From NCBI GenBank assembly GCA_016710325.1, contig JADJXK010000001.1, positions 558,001-622,000 on the forward strand: a stretch of DNA of 64,000 nucleotides. The letters run 5' to 3'. Within the stretch, counting starts at the first letter, position 1, and each line of letters begins with the position of its first letter. The position numbers were made by a program, and so were the translations under genes. Origin of the DNA: Candidatus Leptofilum proximum (GTDB lineage: Bacteria > Chloroflexota > Anaerolineae > Promineifilales > Promineifilaceae). Positions 1 through 9,201 of the stretch are shown here, one piece after another. The notes beneath the pieces are model-generated. The model did no database searches, was not told where the DNA came from, and saw only the letters and a list, made by a program, of their open reading frames with translations.

Positions 1-357
1 CACGGCCACATACTCCGCAAACACACCATCCTGGTGGTGGATGCCCAGCACACGACGATTAGGGCAATGTTCTGGTCCATTCTGGTAGCAAGTGTCACAT
101 GCCTGGCAGCCGATATTGATACTGCCCACCACGCGCCGTCCCACCCAGCTGGGATCGGCCGCTTCCACTACCACCCCGACAAATTCATGACCCAACACGC
201 CGGAAAAATCCGGGACGTATCCTTTGACAATTTCCAGATCCGTGGCACAAATTCCGGCGAGGGTAACACGCACGAGGGCGTCGCCAGCCTGGGGGCTGGG
301 CTGCGGATAATCTCGTTGGAGAGTGAGCCGCCCGGAACTACACAGAAGGGCTAGCAT
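1..357 (-). CDS. Zinc-dependent alcohol dehydrogenase (MDR family), C-terminus outside the window
   Basis: The 119 N-terminal residues of a medium-chain, NAD(P)-dependent zinc dehydrogenase are present; the rest lies left of base 1. Visible are catalytic zinc ligands C37 (GICATD) and H57-E58 (GHEFVG), and the four structural-zinc cysteines C84, C87, C90 and C98 (GCQACDTC...HC). The ATG at 357-355 starts 17 bases after the stop of the lipoprotein gene, so it is probably the last gene of the secD-secF-lipoprotein operon. Substrate cannot be told from this part; threonine/sorbitol/alcohol dehydrogenases share these motifs. Confidence 0.9.
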   Translation of the reverse strand, partial: MLALLCSSGRLTLQRDYPQPSPQAGDALVRVTLAGICATDLEIVKGYVPDFSGVLGHEFVGVVVEAADPSWVGRRVVGSINIGCQACDTCYQNGPEHCPNRRVLGIHHQDGVFAEYVAV

Positions 358-374
358 AACGTCAGGCTCCGAAG

Positions 375-1796
375 TTAATCATCTGTTGGGGTTGCCGAAG
401 GTGTTGCCACCGGCTCTGGCGTTTCATTGGCAGCGTCAGGCGTGGCTTCTGGGGTTCCTTCGGGGGTTTCTGGTGGAACGGCCGTACCACCACCTAGTAA
501 AATTTCGTTGAGCAGCGCATTAAGTTCTGCCAGTTCAGGCACATTAACCATGCTAAACCACTGCCCATCATAAACAGCGTCCGGCCCACGCACCAGCAGC
601 ACCGACCGGGCCGCGCTTGAAGTGGGTGTCACCGAGACACCAGCAGTGGATTCGGGGGCTATAAAGGTAGTTAACCCCGTTCGTAGAACACCGCTTTCCA
701 GTAAACTGGTCGTCAGGCTGATCACCTGGCTGCTGCCAAGGGTTGTGGTAACGGGCTGGCCGCTGGTGAGAGCAACGGCCGTGCCATCATCAAAAAGCGT
801 CAGATGCGCCCCATCCAGCCGGTTGTACTGCAACACGGCGTCGAGGGGAAACTGCGCCGGTGGCCGGGGCAAGGTGGCGTCACTGGCTGCCAGCAGCTCG
901 GCCAATGCATCATCCAGCGCCACGTAAAGCGGCTGGATGGTGGTCGATATGGCGTATTCAGGACAAACCAGGGCGATGAGCCGTTCCGAGCTGCGCCCGG
1001 CAACAAGCAGGGATTCCAGGGCAGTGCCCGGGCAGGGCGCCGTGTACTGCTGCGCCAGCGCCTGGGGATCGGTAGCATCGAAGGCATTGAGCAGGGCGGG
1101 CGGTGCGCCGGTAACCAGCGCCACCTGGCTTTCATGGGCCATCCAGCGGAACATACGGCCGTCAGCCACCACCGCCACCCAATGGGCCGGGGCATAAGGT
1201 GTGGCGCTGCGCCGCAATCCCACGATCGCCTCTGCCGGGAAGTAGGGGCCGAGCGCGGTGGTAAAATAATTCTCCAGGCTGGCCAGCAGCACCGGGTCTT
1301 GCAGCCACCCCTCTCCCTGCGCATCCGAAAATGGCAGGTTATAGCTGAGGCGAATGCAGGTATCGCAGCCTGGAGGCACCGGTTCCAGTTCCAGTTCGGG
1401 CAGCACCCGCTGGAGATCCAGCAGCACCCCTGCCTGGTTATCCCGCTGCACCGAAAAACCGCTGCTTTCATCCACCAGGATAATCTGGCTGCTCACCCCA
1501 CCCTGCAGGCGCCGGTCCAGGCCAATGGCCGGAATCGTCAGCCGCAGTTCTACCACGTTGGACCCAAACGGAATGGGTGTTTTGGTCACCTCGGTGGGCA
1601 GAGGCGCCTGGGTGACGGTTACCACCGGGAAGGTGCCCAGCTGGCTGCCAGGCGGCAGCGGCGTGTAGGTTGGTGGAATCACGGGCGACGTGGGCACCGG
1701 CAGATCGGTCAGCCCAGTCTGATCTGGCGATTGGCCGCCGCAGGCCGCCAAAGTAACGCTTAGCAGGATGAGAAGGGAAAGCCAGTATTTTTGCAC
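375..1796 (-). CDS. Uncharacterised lipoprotein
   Basis: A 473-residue protein with a lipoprotein signal peptide (hydrophobic LSLLILLSVTL, then lipobox LAAC near residue 19), so it is probably anchored outside the cytoplasmic membrane. The region after the lipobox and the last ~35 residues are rich in Pro, Thr, Glu and Ala and look like disordered linkers. I recognise no catalytic motif; the middle has a globular composition with few Cys. It starts 2 bases after the secF stop and so is translationally coupled to secDF. A role in protein export or surface assembly is possible from position only. Confidence 0.75.
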   Translation of the reverse strand: MQKYWLSLLILLSVTLAACGGQSPDQTGLTDLPVPTSPVIPPTYTPLPPGSQLGTFPVVTVTQAPLPTEVTKTPIPFGSNVVELRLTIPAIGLDRRLQGGVSSQIILVDESSGFSVQRDNQAGVLLDLQRVLPELELEPVPPGCDTCIRLSYNLPFSDAQGEGWLQDPVLLASLENYFTTALGPYFPAEAIVGLRRSATPYAPAHWVAVVADGRMFRWMAHESQVALVTGAPPALLNAFDATDPQALAQQYTAPCPGTALESLLVAGRSSERLIALVCPEYAISTTIQPLYVALDDALAELLAASDATLPRPPAQFPLDAVLQYNRLDGAHLTLFDDGTAVALTSGQPVTTTLGSSQVISLTTSLLESGVLRTGLTTFIAPESTAGVSVTPTSSAARSVLLVRGPDAVYDGQWFSMVNVPELAELNALLNEILLGGGTAVPPETPEGTPEATPDAANETPEPVATPSATPTDD

Positions 1797-1798
1797 AG

Positions 1799-2731
1799 TT
1801 ACGCTTTTAAGAAGGGAATTTCGTTCTTTTCCCAGGCAACCAGCAGGGGAACGGCCGTAAAAATAGAGCTGTAGGTCCCACTGAGCAGCCCCACAAACAA
1901 GATAGCAATAAACGGCTTAATCGATGCCCCGCCAAAGAGCAAGATGGCTACCATGATGAACATGGCGTTGAGCTGGGTGGCCAGGGAGCGGTGCACCGTT
2001 TCCAGGATGGAGCGATTGACCACGCGCTCGTACCGTTCTAACGGCCGTTTGCTGATATTTTCGCGAATGCGGTCGAACACCACGATGGTGTCTTGCAAGG
2101 AAAAGCCAGCGACGGTGAGAACGGCCGTTAAAAAGAGCGCATCCACCTCCCAGCCCAAAATCATACCGGTCAGTGCCGCCACGCCAAAGATGACAAACAG
2201 GTCATGCAGCATGGCCGCCACGGCACAGGCGCCATAGCGGAACGGATTCGGCACCTGGCGAAAGACTATCATGATGTAAACCAGAATGATGACCCCGGCT
2301 ACCAACACGGCAATAAAGGCCGCGTTTGTCACTTCACCAGCCACGGTACCACTGACACTTTCCACCTGGGTACTGTCTGGCACCAGCGGCGCCAGATCGT
2401 TTAAGCGGTCTTCAATGGCCTGAACTTCATTGGGGGTTACCGGTTCGGTGCGGATTTGCCAGGCATTCTGCAAGTTCTCGCCGCGCAGAGCAATGATGCT
2501 GGGATTGGTTATGCCCGCATCTACAAACACTTCCTCAACGGCCGCTTCCGACACCGGCTCGGTAAACTGAATTTCAAACCGGGCGCCACCACGGAAATCC
2601 ACCCCCAGCAAAAACGGTGAGCCCGTGGTGATGAAGGAGTAAATCATGGCCAGGATGCCTAAGCCAATGATCGTGCTAGAGATCATAAAATACGTTTTTC
2701 GTTTTTCGACAAGATTAAATAAAAACATCAC
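1799..2731 (-). CDS. secF: Protein translocase subunit SecF
   Basis: 310 residues, usual for SecF. It forms with SecD the RND-type accessory complex that uses the proton gradient to help the Sec translocon release exported proteins. The N-terminal LGVDFRGG motif (about residues 42-49) follows the first transmembrane helix, a periplasmic-type loop spans about 55-130, and five more helices follow, including the family motif around DTIVVFDRIREN. Downstream of secD by 21 bases and immediately upstream of the lipoprotein gene, same operon. Confidence 0.97.
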   Translation of the reverse strand: MMFLFNLVEKRKTYFMISSTIIGLGILAMIYSFITTGSPFLLGVDFRGGARFEIQFTEPVSEAAVEEVFVDAGITNPSIIALRGENLQNAWQIRTEPVTPNEVQAIEDRLNDLAPLVPDSTQVESVSGTVAGEVTNAAFIAVLVAGVIILVYIMIVFRQVPNPFRYGACAVAAMLHDLFVIFGVAALTGMILGWEVDALFLTAVLTVAGFSLQDTIVVFDRIRENISKRPLERYERVVNRSILETVHRSLATQLNAMFIMVAILLFGGASIKPFIAILFVGLLSGTYSSIFTAVPLLVAWEKNEIPFLKA

Positions 2732-2752
2732 ACACCTGATGAAATCTGAAAG

Positions 2753-4081
2753 TTAGACACCCAGCAGCCAGCTGCCGCGATCAATCCGGTTGGCCAGCTG
2801 CCCCAAAACCAGGCGAACGAAGGTTCTGGTGACGATAACGGCCGTAAACATGCTCACCATCACGCCAATGGCCAGCGTCAGGGCAAACCCCTGCACGGCA
2901 CTGGCCCCGAAGCTGCGGCCAAACGTCCACAGCACCAGGCAAATTACCAGCGTGGCAATGTTGGAATCCCGAATCGAGGTCCAGGCGCGATTAAATCCGG
3001 TCAGAATCGCTTCTCGCAGCGAACTTCCGCGGCGCAGTTCTTCCTTCATACGCTCGAACACCAGGATGTTGGCATCCACCGCCATACCGGTGGAAAGCAA
3101 AAAGCCGGTGATAGCCGGTAGGGTTAACGTAACAGGAATCGCCATAAAGATGGCCAGGTTCACAACCGCATACAAAACCAGAGCCAGGTCTGCCAGGAAA
3201 CCAGGCAGGCGATAGTAAATAAACATGAAGAGCAGCACGACCGCCACCCCAATCGTCCCGGCGCGCACGCTGGCCGCCACAGACAGCTCACCCAGCGTGG
3301 CCCCAATCTGGCGCGTACTGTCGATGACCAGCGGAATTGGCAGACTGCCAAAACGCAGCTGTAGCGCCAACCGCTGCGCCTCTTCCAGAGTGAAGTTGCC
3401 GGTAATCGTCCCCTGTCCTTCGATCACCGCGCTGATTTGCGGACTGGAGATGACCTGTTTATCCAAAACGATGGTCAGGAATTGACCCTGGTGTTCTCGG
3501 GTGTAGTTGGCAAAAAGCTCCCGCTCTTCAGCCCGCAGGGTGAAATCAACGTAATATTGGCCAAACTCAGTCGAGGCGGATTCTGCAGACTGGATGGCCG
3601 CACCGGTCATCACAGTCTCAAAGGTGGGCGCAGGTGTCGTCCCCAAGCTGCCATCCGCGCCAAATTCGCAGCGGGACGGGCCTTCATTCAGGTTGGTGCG
3701 AATGCAGGTCCCTTCGTCCAGCGGAAACGCGCCTGTATCGACAAACTCCAGCAGTGCGGTCTCCTGGATGAGGGAAACGGCCTCTTCGGGATTGTCGATG
3801 CCGGGCAGTTCCACCAAAATGCGACGATCTCCTTCGGTTTGCACCAGAGGTTCAGCGACGCCCAAGGCGTTTACACGCTGCTCAATAATCTGGCGCGACG
3901 TATCAAGTTGGGCTGGTTCGATTTCTTGATCCTCAGGCAAGTCTGCTTTGAGCAACACTTGCAAGCCGCCCTGTAAGTCCAGGCCCTGCCGGATGGGAAA
4001 ATCGGGATTTTGCACCACCCAGATCGCCCAACCCGCTATCGCCAAAATGATAACGAGCCACAAATAATCTCTTCCTTCCAT
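2753..4081 (-). CDS. secD: Protein translocase subunit SecD
   Basis: 442 residues. SecD carries the large extracytoplasmic domain of the SecDF complex. It has a first membrane helix, the conserved RQGLDLQGGLQVLL motif (about residues 31-44), the P1 head region (IEQRVNALGVAEPLVQ, ELPGI), and a C-terminal RND membrane block with GMAVDANILVFERMKEELR. Lead gene of the secD-secF-lipoprotein-dehydrogenase operon. The start ATG at 4081 gives a membrane helix directly after a short cytoplasmic head, as in the family. Confidence 0.97.
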   Translation of the reverse strand: MEGRDYLWLVIILAIAGWAIWVVQNPDFPIRQGLDLQGGLQVLLKADLPEDQEIEPAQLDTSRQIIEQRVNALGVAEPLVQTEGDRRILVELPGIDNPEEAVSLIQETALLEFVDTGAFPLDEGTCIRTNLNEGPSRCEFGADGSLGTTPAPTFETVMTGAAIQSAESASTEFGQYYVDFTLRAEERELFANYTREHQGQFLTIVLDKQVISSPQISAVIEGQGTITGNFTLEEAQRLALQLRFGSLPIPLVIDSTRQIGATLGELSVAASVRAGTIGVAVVLLFMFIYYRLPGFLADLALVLYAVVNLAIFMAIPVTLTLPAITGFLLSTGMAVDANILVFERMKEELRRGSSLREAILTGFNRAWTSIRDSNIATLVICLVLWTFGRSFGASAVQGFALTLAIGVMVSMFTAVIVTRTFVRLVLGQLANRIDRGSWLLGV

Positions 4082-4223
4082 AGTTTTTGCCTACTTCGTT
4101 TTCATGATGTTTGCTTTTTTGTCCGGCAGTGCTGCTGCATGCAGCCTGCCCTATTTGCAACTGGCGGATTATAACAGCCGGATTATGGGTCGCAACTTTC
4201 ACTGGCTGTGGGGAAACGGCCGT

Positions 4224-4787
4224 TTACAGCGCAAGTTTGGAAAAATAGTGGGTGCTGGCCAGCTCGTTGGTAAGGTGATGGCGTGAATCGTGCCGGTGGG
4301 TTCCCTCGAAGGTAAAGCCGCAGCGACGAGCCACGGAGGCACTGCGTTCATTTTCCGAGTCGCAGCGAATCAACAGGCGTTTGGCGCCAAAGTGGGTAAA
4401 GGCGAAGTCGCAAATGCCGTGCACCGCCTCGGTCATGTACCCATGACCGGTGTGGTGGCTGTGCAGCCAGTAGCCAATCTCAAAGCTGGGGACGGTCCAG
4501 TTCGGATCGTGCAAACCGCTGCAGCCGATAAGAGTATTGGAGCCCTTCAAAAAGAGAAGCAGCCAGAAGTCTTCGCGGGCCAGGTATTTCACCTGGCCTT
4601 CGCGCACGAGGACTTCATATTCTTCTTCGGTAGCCACGTTGGCCGCCCAGGGCAGCCACGGCTTGAGTTCAGGCAGGGATTCAAGGACGGCCGTGCGCAC
4701 CGTTACCCCGTCCCCCGGCATCGACCCTCGAATGAGCAGCCGCTCTGTTTCAAACTGATATGGAATCTCTTGCAAAATTGGGTTCAT
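4224..4787 (-). CDS. GNAT-family N-acetyltransferase (RimJ/RimL-like)
   Basis: 187 residues with the pattern of RimJ/RimL-type acetyltransferases: YQFETERLLIRGSMPGD at the N-terminus, a substrate-binding strand IGCSGLHDPNW and FEIGYWLHSHHTGHGYMTEAV, where the acetyl-CoA pyrophosphate loop (motif A, here H-x-G-x-G-Y) is seen, followed by motif B (RCDSENERSASVARRCGFTFEG). It probably acetylates a protein N-terminus, an amino acid or a small amine. It is divergent from the histidine kinase at 4871 and 142 bases upstream of secD on the same strand. Confidence 0.88.
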   Translation of the reverse strand: MNPILQEIPYQFETERLLIRGSMPGDGVTVRTAVLESLPELKPWLPWAANVATEEEYEVLVREGQVKYLAREDFWLLLFLKGSNTLIGCSGLHDPNWTVPSFEIGYWLHSHHTGHGYMTEAVHGICDFAFTHFGAKRLLIRCDSENERSASVARRCGFTFEGTHRHDSRHHLTNELASTHYFSKLAL

Positions 4788-4856
4788 GCCAAGCTCCAGT
4801 CTGATTCTTTCACCCTGCGGTCACCAAGTCGTAAGCTAAATAGACAGTGAACCTCG

Positions 4857-4862
4857 TAGAAT
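4857..4862 (+). promoter_or_regulatory. Probable -10 hexamer of the histidine kinase gene
   Basis: TAGAAT lies 8 bases before the ATG at 4871. Transcription from it would begin almost at the start codon, giving a leaderless mRNA; no Shine-Dalgarno sequence is present. The -35 is weak. Confidence 0.4.
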
Positions 4863-4870
4863 AGAATTGT

Positions 4871-6685
4871 ATGTCTGAGTTTATTTCCCTCATCAAGCGC
4901 CGGTCGGTAACGGCCGTACTCCTGGCAGTTCCCCTGTTCATTCTACTGATCTTACGGCTTGTACCAGCGTTGGATATTCACGCCTGGAGTCTATCATGGT
5001 ATACGCGCCTCATCCAATATTATTTCGGGGCGTTTGCCAGTTTCATCGCCCTTATTGCTGCCCTGTTTTCTAACAGCGCTTTGGACAAGGAAACGACCGC
5101 CCGTTCCATCTTTTTAACAATTGGCTTCATTGGGGTATCTGCACTCTTTTTATTTAGCAGCCTGGCCACGCCCAACGTCCTCGTCTTGGGCGCCTTCAAC
5201 CCGGCCTTCATCTGGTCGATCCGGCTGAGTTTGCCGGTCAGCGGACTCTTTTTTGCCGCTTCAGCGATAGATTGGTCTCCTACAACCGAAGCGTTCATCG
5301 TAAAGCGCCGGCGGCTGTTGTGGCTGACTGGCGTGTTTCTCATTGCCGGCTTTGGCATCATTGCTTTTATCTACCCCGGTGGTTTGGACTATTTATTGCG
5401 GTATGATCCAATTGTACCCAACCTGCTGGGCGCAATCTCCATTTCACTGCTGGTGTGGGCAGCCTGGCGGGCGCGAGTGTTAAACTGGTATGGCAACTGG
5501 ATGATACACGGCCGTTTAGCGGTCGTTTTTTTGCTGCTGGCAGAAGCGCAGCTGACACTGGTGTTGGGCGTCGCCGGGCAGCTCAGCTGGCTGATGTACC
5601 ATCCCCTGGTCATCATCGCACTCATTGTTGCCCTGTCAGCCATCCTGAAAAGCTTTCAGAGCTCGCGCGATGTGCAGCTGTCGCGGTACTTTGCTGCCCT
5701 GGGGAGCATTCTCATTGTCGGGCTTTCCCTGATCAGCGTGGAAATTGGTGTACGCTGGCTCAATACCACCAACACCGCCAACGCCGTCAACCGCTCTACC
5801 CTGACCCCCTTAAGCATTGCCCAGGGGGCGCTAAGCTTCATCGTGCTTTACGTCATCGTCTTTTACCTGAACCGCCTCATCAACGAACGGAATGAAGCCC
5901 TGCGGCGAGAACAGCACCAGCGCGGCGAACTCACGCAGCTCATCGTGCACGATCTCAAAAGTCCCCTCACCGTCATTTTGAGTGGTATGAACCTGCTGGA
6001 AAAAGAAAAACTAGGTACCCTCACCGAAACCCAAAGGCGGTTAATTGAGAACCTGGAAAAATCCGGCGTTGACATTCTGAACATGATCAATGACTTGCTA
6101 GATGTGGAACGGCTGGAAGCGGGCGCTCTCTCGTTGCAAAAATCATTAACCGACACCTTTTCCCTGCTGCGGCATCAGTTTGAAGAAAACCAGATTTTGG
6201 CCAGCACCAACAAACAGAAACTCAGCCTCACCTCCGACCCCAACATTCCTCATATTCGGATAGACCGGGGCATGATTTCGCGCGTTTTTGCCAACTTGCT
6301 GAGCAATGCCGTGAAGTTCACCCCAGAAAGAGGCAAGGTGATGGTGCATATGGCCCGCCAACCAAACCAGCTGGTGGTGACCATCTCCGACAGCGGTCCC
6401 GGCGTGCCTGTCCACGAACGGGAACGCATCTTTGAAAAGTTTGCCCAAATTAAGGGAGCGGAGCGCCGGGGGGCGGGGCTGGGCCTGACGTTTTGCCGGA
6501 TGGTAGCAGAAGCTCACGGCGGCAGCCTGACGGTTGGCGAAAGCGAGCTGGGGGGGGCGCTGTTTTGCCTGACGCTGCCGTTTACCGAGGAAGAAGCCAC
6601 GGTTCTTTCAGAAGTTTCTCTGCCCAGCAGCTTTGATTGGGCATTGGATTCGGCTTCGGCCCATCACTCCCCCAACCCCAACTAA
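4871..6685 (+). CDS. Membrane sensor histidine kinase
   Basis: 604 residues. The first ~330 residues hold about eight hydrophobic segments, a membrane sensor similar in layout to 7TM-type sensors. After a coiled linker (NERNEALRREQHQRGEL) comes a HisKA domain with the phospho-accepting H360 in IVHDLKSPLTVI, then an HATPase_c domain with N box (NLLSNAVKFTPE), G1 (DSGPGVP), F box (IFEKFAQIKG) and G2 (GAGLGLTF). No response regulator is adjacent, so its partner is unknown. The short C-terminal tail after the kinase core is low-complexity. Confidence 0.92.
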   Translation: MSEFISLIKRRSVTAVLLAVPLFILLILRLVPALDIHAWSLSWYTRLIQYYFGAFASFIALIAALFSNSALDKETTARSIFLTIGFIGVSALFLFSSLATPNVLVLGAFNPAFIWSIRLSLPVSGLFFAASAIDWSPTTEAFIVKRRRLLWLTGVFLIAGFGIIAFIYPGGLDYLLRYDPIVPNLLGAISISLLVWAAWRARVLNWYGNWMIHGRLAVVFLLLAEAQLTLVLGVAGQLSWLMYHPLVIIALIVALSAILKSFQSSRDVQLSRYFAALGSILIVGLSLISVEIGVRWLNTTNTANAVNRSTLTPLSIAQGALSFIVLYVIVFYLNRLINERNEALRREQHQRGELTQLIVHDLKSPLTVILSGMNLLEKEKLGTLTETQRRLIENLEKSGVDILNMINDLLDVERLEAGALSLQKSLTDTFSLLRHQFEENQILASTNKQKLSLTSDPNIPHIRIDRGMISRVFANLLSNAVKFTPERGKVMVHMARQPNQLVVTISDSGPGVPVHERERIFEKFAQIKGAERRGAGLGLTFCRMVAEAHGGSLTVGESELGGALFCLTLPFTEEEATVLSEVSLPSSFDWALDSASAHHSPNPN

Positions 6686-6696
6686 ATTTTTGGGGG

Positions 6697-7050
6697 CTAC
6701 CCGCCAACAAACTTTGTTTTGTAGCCCTGCTTTTGCAGCAAAACGGCCGCTTTATCCCGGTGGTCGCCTTGTATTTCAATGACCCCACCTTCTTTTACCG
6801 TACCGCCGCTGCCGCAGGCTTTTTTGAGCTGCTTGCCTAACGCCTCCAGGTCTACGGCCGTTAGCTGAAAATCGCGCAGCACAGTTACCTGCTTGCCGCC
6901 CCGACCTTTCTTCTCGCGCAGAATGCTGATAGTTTGTTGTGCCGGGGGCAGGCTGCGCGCAAGCGGTTTATTCGCCTGCTCGGCGGGCTTCTTTTCTACA
7001 AAATCGTCATCCGCCGTCGAATAAACCAGGTTGCGGTTCCGTTGTCTCAT
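6697..7050 (-). CDS. SUI1/YciH-type translation factor
   Basis: 117 residues of the eIF1/SUI1 family, small proteins that bind the 30S subunit and affect start-site fidelity. A basic, disordered N-terminal 45 residues precede the SUI1 fold with its signature REKKGRGGKQVTVLRDF and KKACGSGGTVKEGGVIEIQGDH, and the terminal strand GYKTKFVGG. Convergent with the histidine kinase gene, with 11 bases between the stops. Confidence 0.92.
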   Translation of the reverse strand: MRQRNRNLVYSTADDDFVEKKPAEQANKPLARSLPPAQQTISILREKKGRGGKQVTVLRDFQLTAVDLEALGKQLKKACGSGGTVKEGGVIEIQGDHRDKAAVLLQKQGYKTKFVGG

Positions 7051-7146
7051 GCATACTCCTCCAAACGCCTACCTTATTTGCCACGGATGGGCGCGGATTT
7101 AGTCTATAGGTTTTCAGTAGAGCCATTTGTGTTTATTGTTGGCAAA

Positions 7147-9186
7147 TTACTGAGTGATGATGGGCAAATACAGCTTTTCCGTCAGCTCAATGGTCACAAC
7201 AGTTATGGCGGCGCTGTTGGCCTGGTTGCCCGCGCGGTCGCGCCCCACGACAATGAACTGGTAGCTGTGCCCGAGTTCGGATGGATAGGTGGCGGAAACG
7301 GCCGTCACCCCCGTCAGCCACGTGGAAAAAGGCGAGCCATCCACCGACACCAATACGTCATACTCCGCCAGGCCGCTGCCATCGTCGCTGCCGCTCCACG
7401 CTAGCTCGATCTGCGTGGTGGCCAGCGCTGGCCCGCTAACCGATACGGCTGGCGGCAGCGTGTCTACCTCGATCAAAATGGCCGCCCGCCCGCCAATCGG
7501 ATACAGCGACGGGTCCCAGATGGCGTTTTTGTTGGTAGCTGGCGGCAGCGGCACGGTGAAAAAGCCGTTGGCGGCCGTGAGTGATTGGGTCGTGCCATCG
7601 GGCCACAGCAGCAGGGCTGTGCCGTTGGCGTTGGTGGTGGGAATGACGGCCGTTTGCGCACTGCCAAACCGCGCCCACATCCCCAAAATACGCGACTTTG
7701 TCTCCGGTTGGTAAAAAGCAATCCACTCCTGCGGCCCGTTATTCGGATCGCTGCCGCCGGGTCGCTGCCGCCACAGAGGCAGCACGTCAGTTAAGTGTGC
7801 CGTAAGCAGCTGAAACGCAGTGAACCCAGGCCGGGGCGTATCGCCGTTAGGATGCTCCCAATAACACCCAGAAACGGCCGCACTGCTCACGTTACGAAAC
7901 AGTCCAAACGCGTCGCCACCGGGGTCCAGCAGCGGATCGCCCGTGCAGCTGGTGACCGGCGTGAAGTTGGTGCCGCCCGGCTGGTTGCCGCAGTCATCAT
8001 AGAGCTGGAAGAAAAAAATGTTATCTGCCCCCGCGTAGGTGGCATAAAAAGCGCTTTGAATGATGAAATCTGCCTGCTCGCTCATTGAGGCGCGGAACGG
8101 ACTGGTGGGTTCACACACCGGGCCAGGATAATCGTCCCACACAGGCACGCCGGTTTCGTTGAGCCAGATGGGCTTGCTGAGGTTACGCGCCGCCAGGGTG
8201 TTTTCGGCGCGCCAGACGTGATACCAGGAGCGCCAGGCGTACAAATAATTATGCGTGGCCAGAATGTCGTGGTAATAGGCATAGGTGGCGGCATACGGAT
8301 CGCCGTCAAAAATGGTCATCACGTCGTTGTAGAATGTTAGCTTGGCGCTGTCGTTGGCCAGGCCGCCGAAGATGATTTTGGCATTGGGATCGGCCAGCCT
8401 GGCCGCCAGGTAGCCAACCTGGAGCAGCCGGGCATAATCGGCCGTCGTGCCATCCCAAAACGAGGTAAGGTCTGGTTCATTCCAGATTTCCCAGTGGGTG
8501 ACACCCTGTCCGGCAGGCCAGCCGTTGGCTTGAGCCAGGAAGCCACCGGGTTTGTAGCGGGATACGGCCGTAAATACAAAACGCGCCCAGCGATTCGCCG
8601 GATTAATCTGCTTGCCCGGCCCCAAAACATTGCTGCCATCCGTAAAAACCGGCTGGTACAACCCCTGCGGCGTGGCCGCCTGCACCGCATCGATGCTCAG
8701 CGGATGGCCCGGCACAGGGCGAGGCGGGCGGGTAAACGTGCGGGAGCTGGTGGTGAAGAAGGCGGGGGTGCCAAGCAAGATGGCATCCAGCCGGAAGCCT
8801 TGTTGCAAATCGTTGTGAATGGCCACGTCCTGGTAAGCCCAGCTAAAAACGTTGTTGGCCTGCTCAATTTCGTTCCAATAAAGCGGCCAGCGGTTCCAGG
8901 TGGCCCCAGTGGCCTTGCCGTGATCGTAGCGCGACTGGCTGACCGGAGTCAGCCCTTTGGCCCAGCTAATGAAGTTGACGCCGTAAGCGGGCTGGCTGCT
9001 GGGGATAGCTTCGGCCACGCGCCAGTCGGTGGCATCGGCGGGGGCCGCGTTGACGGCCGTATCTGCCGACGGCCAGCTCACAAGCGCCAGGCAAACCAGG
9101 CAGAAGGCGAGCAACAGGGAGAGAAACGGCCGTTTCCCTAACTTATTTGACCAACTTTCCAATTGTGGGAAAAGTGATGGCAGCAT
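7147..9186 (-). CDS. Secreted glycoside hydrolase (clan GH-A, GH39-like) with C-terminal Chloroflexota-type tail
   Basis: 679 residues. A signal peptide (FLSLLLAFCLVCLALVSW) is followed by a TIM-barrel glycosidase. The acid/base glutamate is in WEIWNEPD (near residue 231) and the likely nucleophile glutamate in IWLNETG (near 343), the spacing expected for clan GH-A. About residues 580-665 form a fibronectin-III-like domain (PPAVSVSGPALATTQIELAW). The protein ends KLYLPIITQ, a tail shared with two other secreted products here. Substrate is unknown. It sits alone between convergent or unrelated genes; start chosen as the ATG that gives a complete signal peptide. Confidence 0.82.
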   Translation of the reverse strand: MLPSLFPQLESWSNKLGKRPFLSLLLAFCLVCLALVSWPSADTAVNAAPADATDWRVAEAIPSSQPAYGVNFISWAKGLTPVSQSRYDHGKATGATWNRWPLYWNEIEQANNVFSWAYQDVAIHNDLQQGFRLDAILLGTPAFFTTSSRTFTRPPRPVPGHPLSIDAVQAATPQGLYQPVFTDGSNVLGPGKQINPANRWARFVFTAVSRYKPGGFLAQANGWPAGQGVTHWEIWNEPDLTSFWDGTTADYARLLQVGYLAARLADPNAKIIFGGLANDSAKLTFYNDVMTIFDGDPYAATYAYYHDILATHNYLYAWRSWYHVWRAENTLAARNLSKPIWLNETGVPVWDDYPGPVCEPTSPFRASMSEQADFIIQSAFYATYAGADNIFFFQLYDDCGNQPGGTNFTPVTSCTGDPLLDPGGDAFGLFRNVSSAAVSGCYWEHPNGDTPRPGFTAFQLLTAHLTDVLPLWRQRPGGSDPNNGPQEWIAFYQPETKSRILGMWARFGSAQTAVIPTTNANGTALLLWPDGTTQSLTAANGFFTVPLPPATNKNAIWDPSLYPIGGRAAILIEVDTLPPAVSVSGPALATTQIELAWSGSDDGSGLAEYDVLVSVDGSPFSTWLTGVTAVSATYPSELGHSYQFIVVGRDRAGNQANSAAITVVTIELTEKLYLPIITQ

Positions 9187-9201
9187 CGTGGCAGTGTGCT
9201 G

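Noticed and set aside
34..354. 106-codon plus-strand frame at the left edge
   Set aside because: The minus strand gives a zinc alcohol dehydrogenase with all expected metal ligands.
804..1763. 319-codon plus-strand frame opposite the lipoprotein gene
   Set aside because: It is the shadow of a gene with a lipobox and signal peptide; the translation is Arg/Gln/His-rich with no recognised motif.
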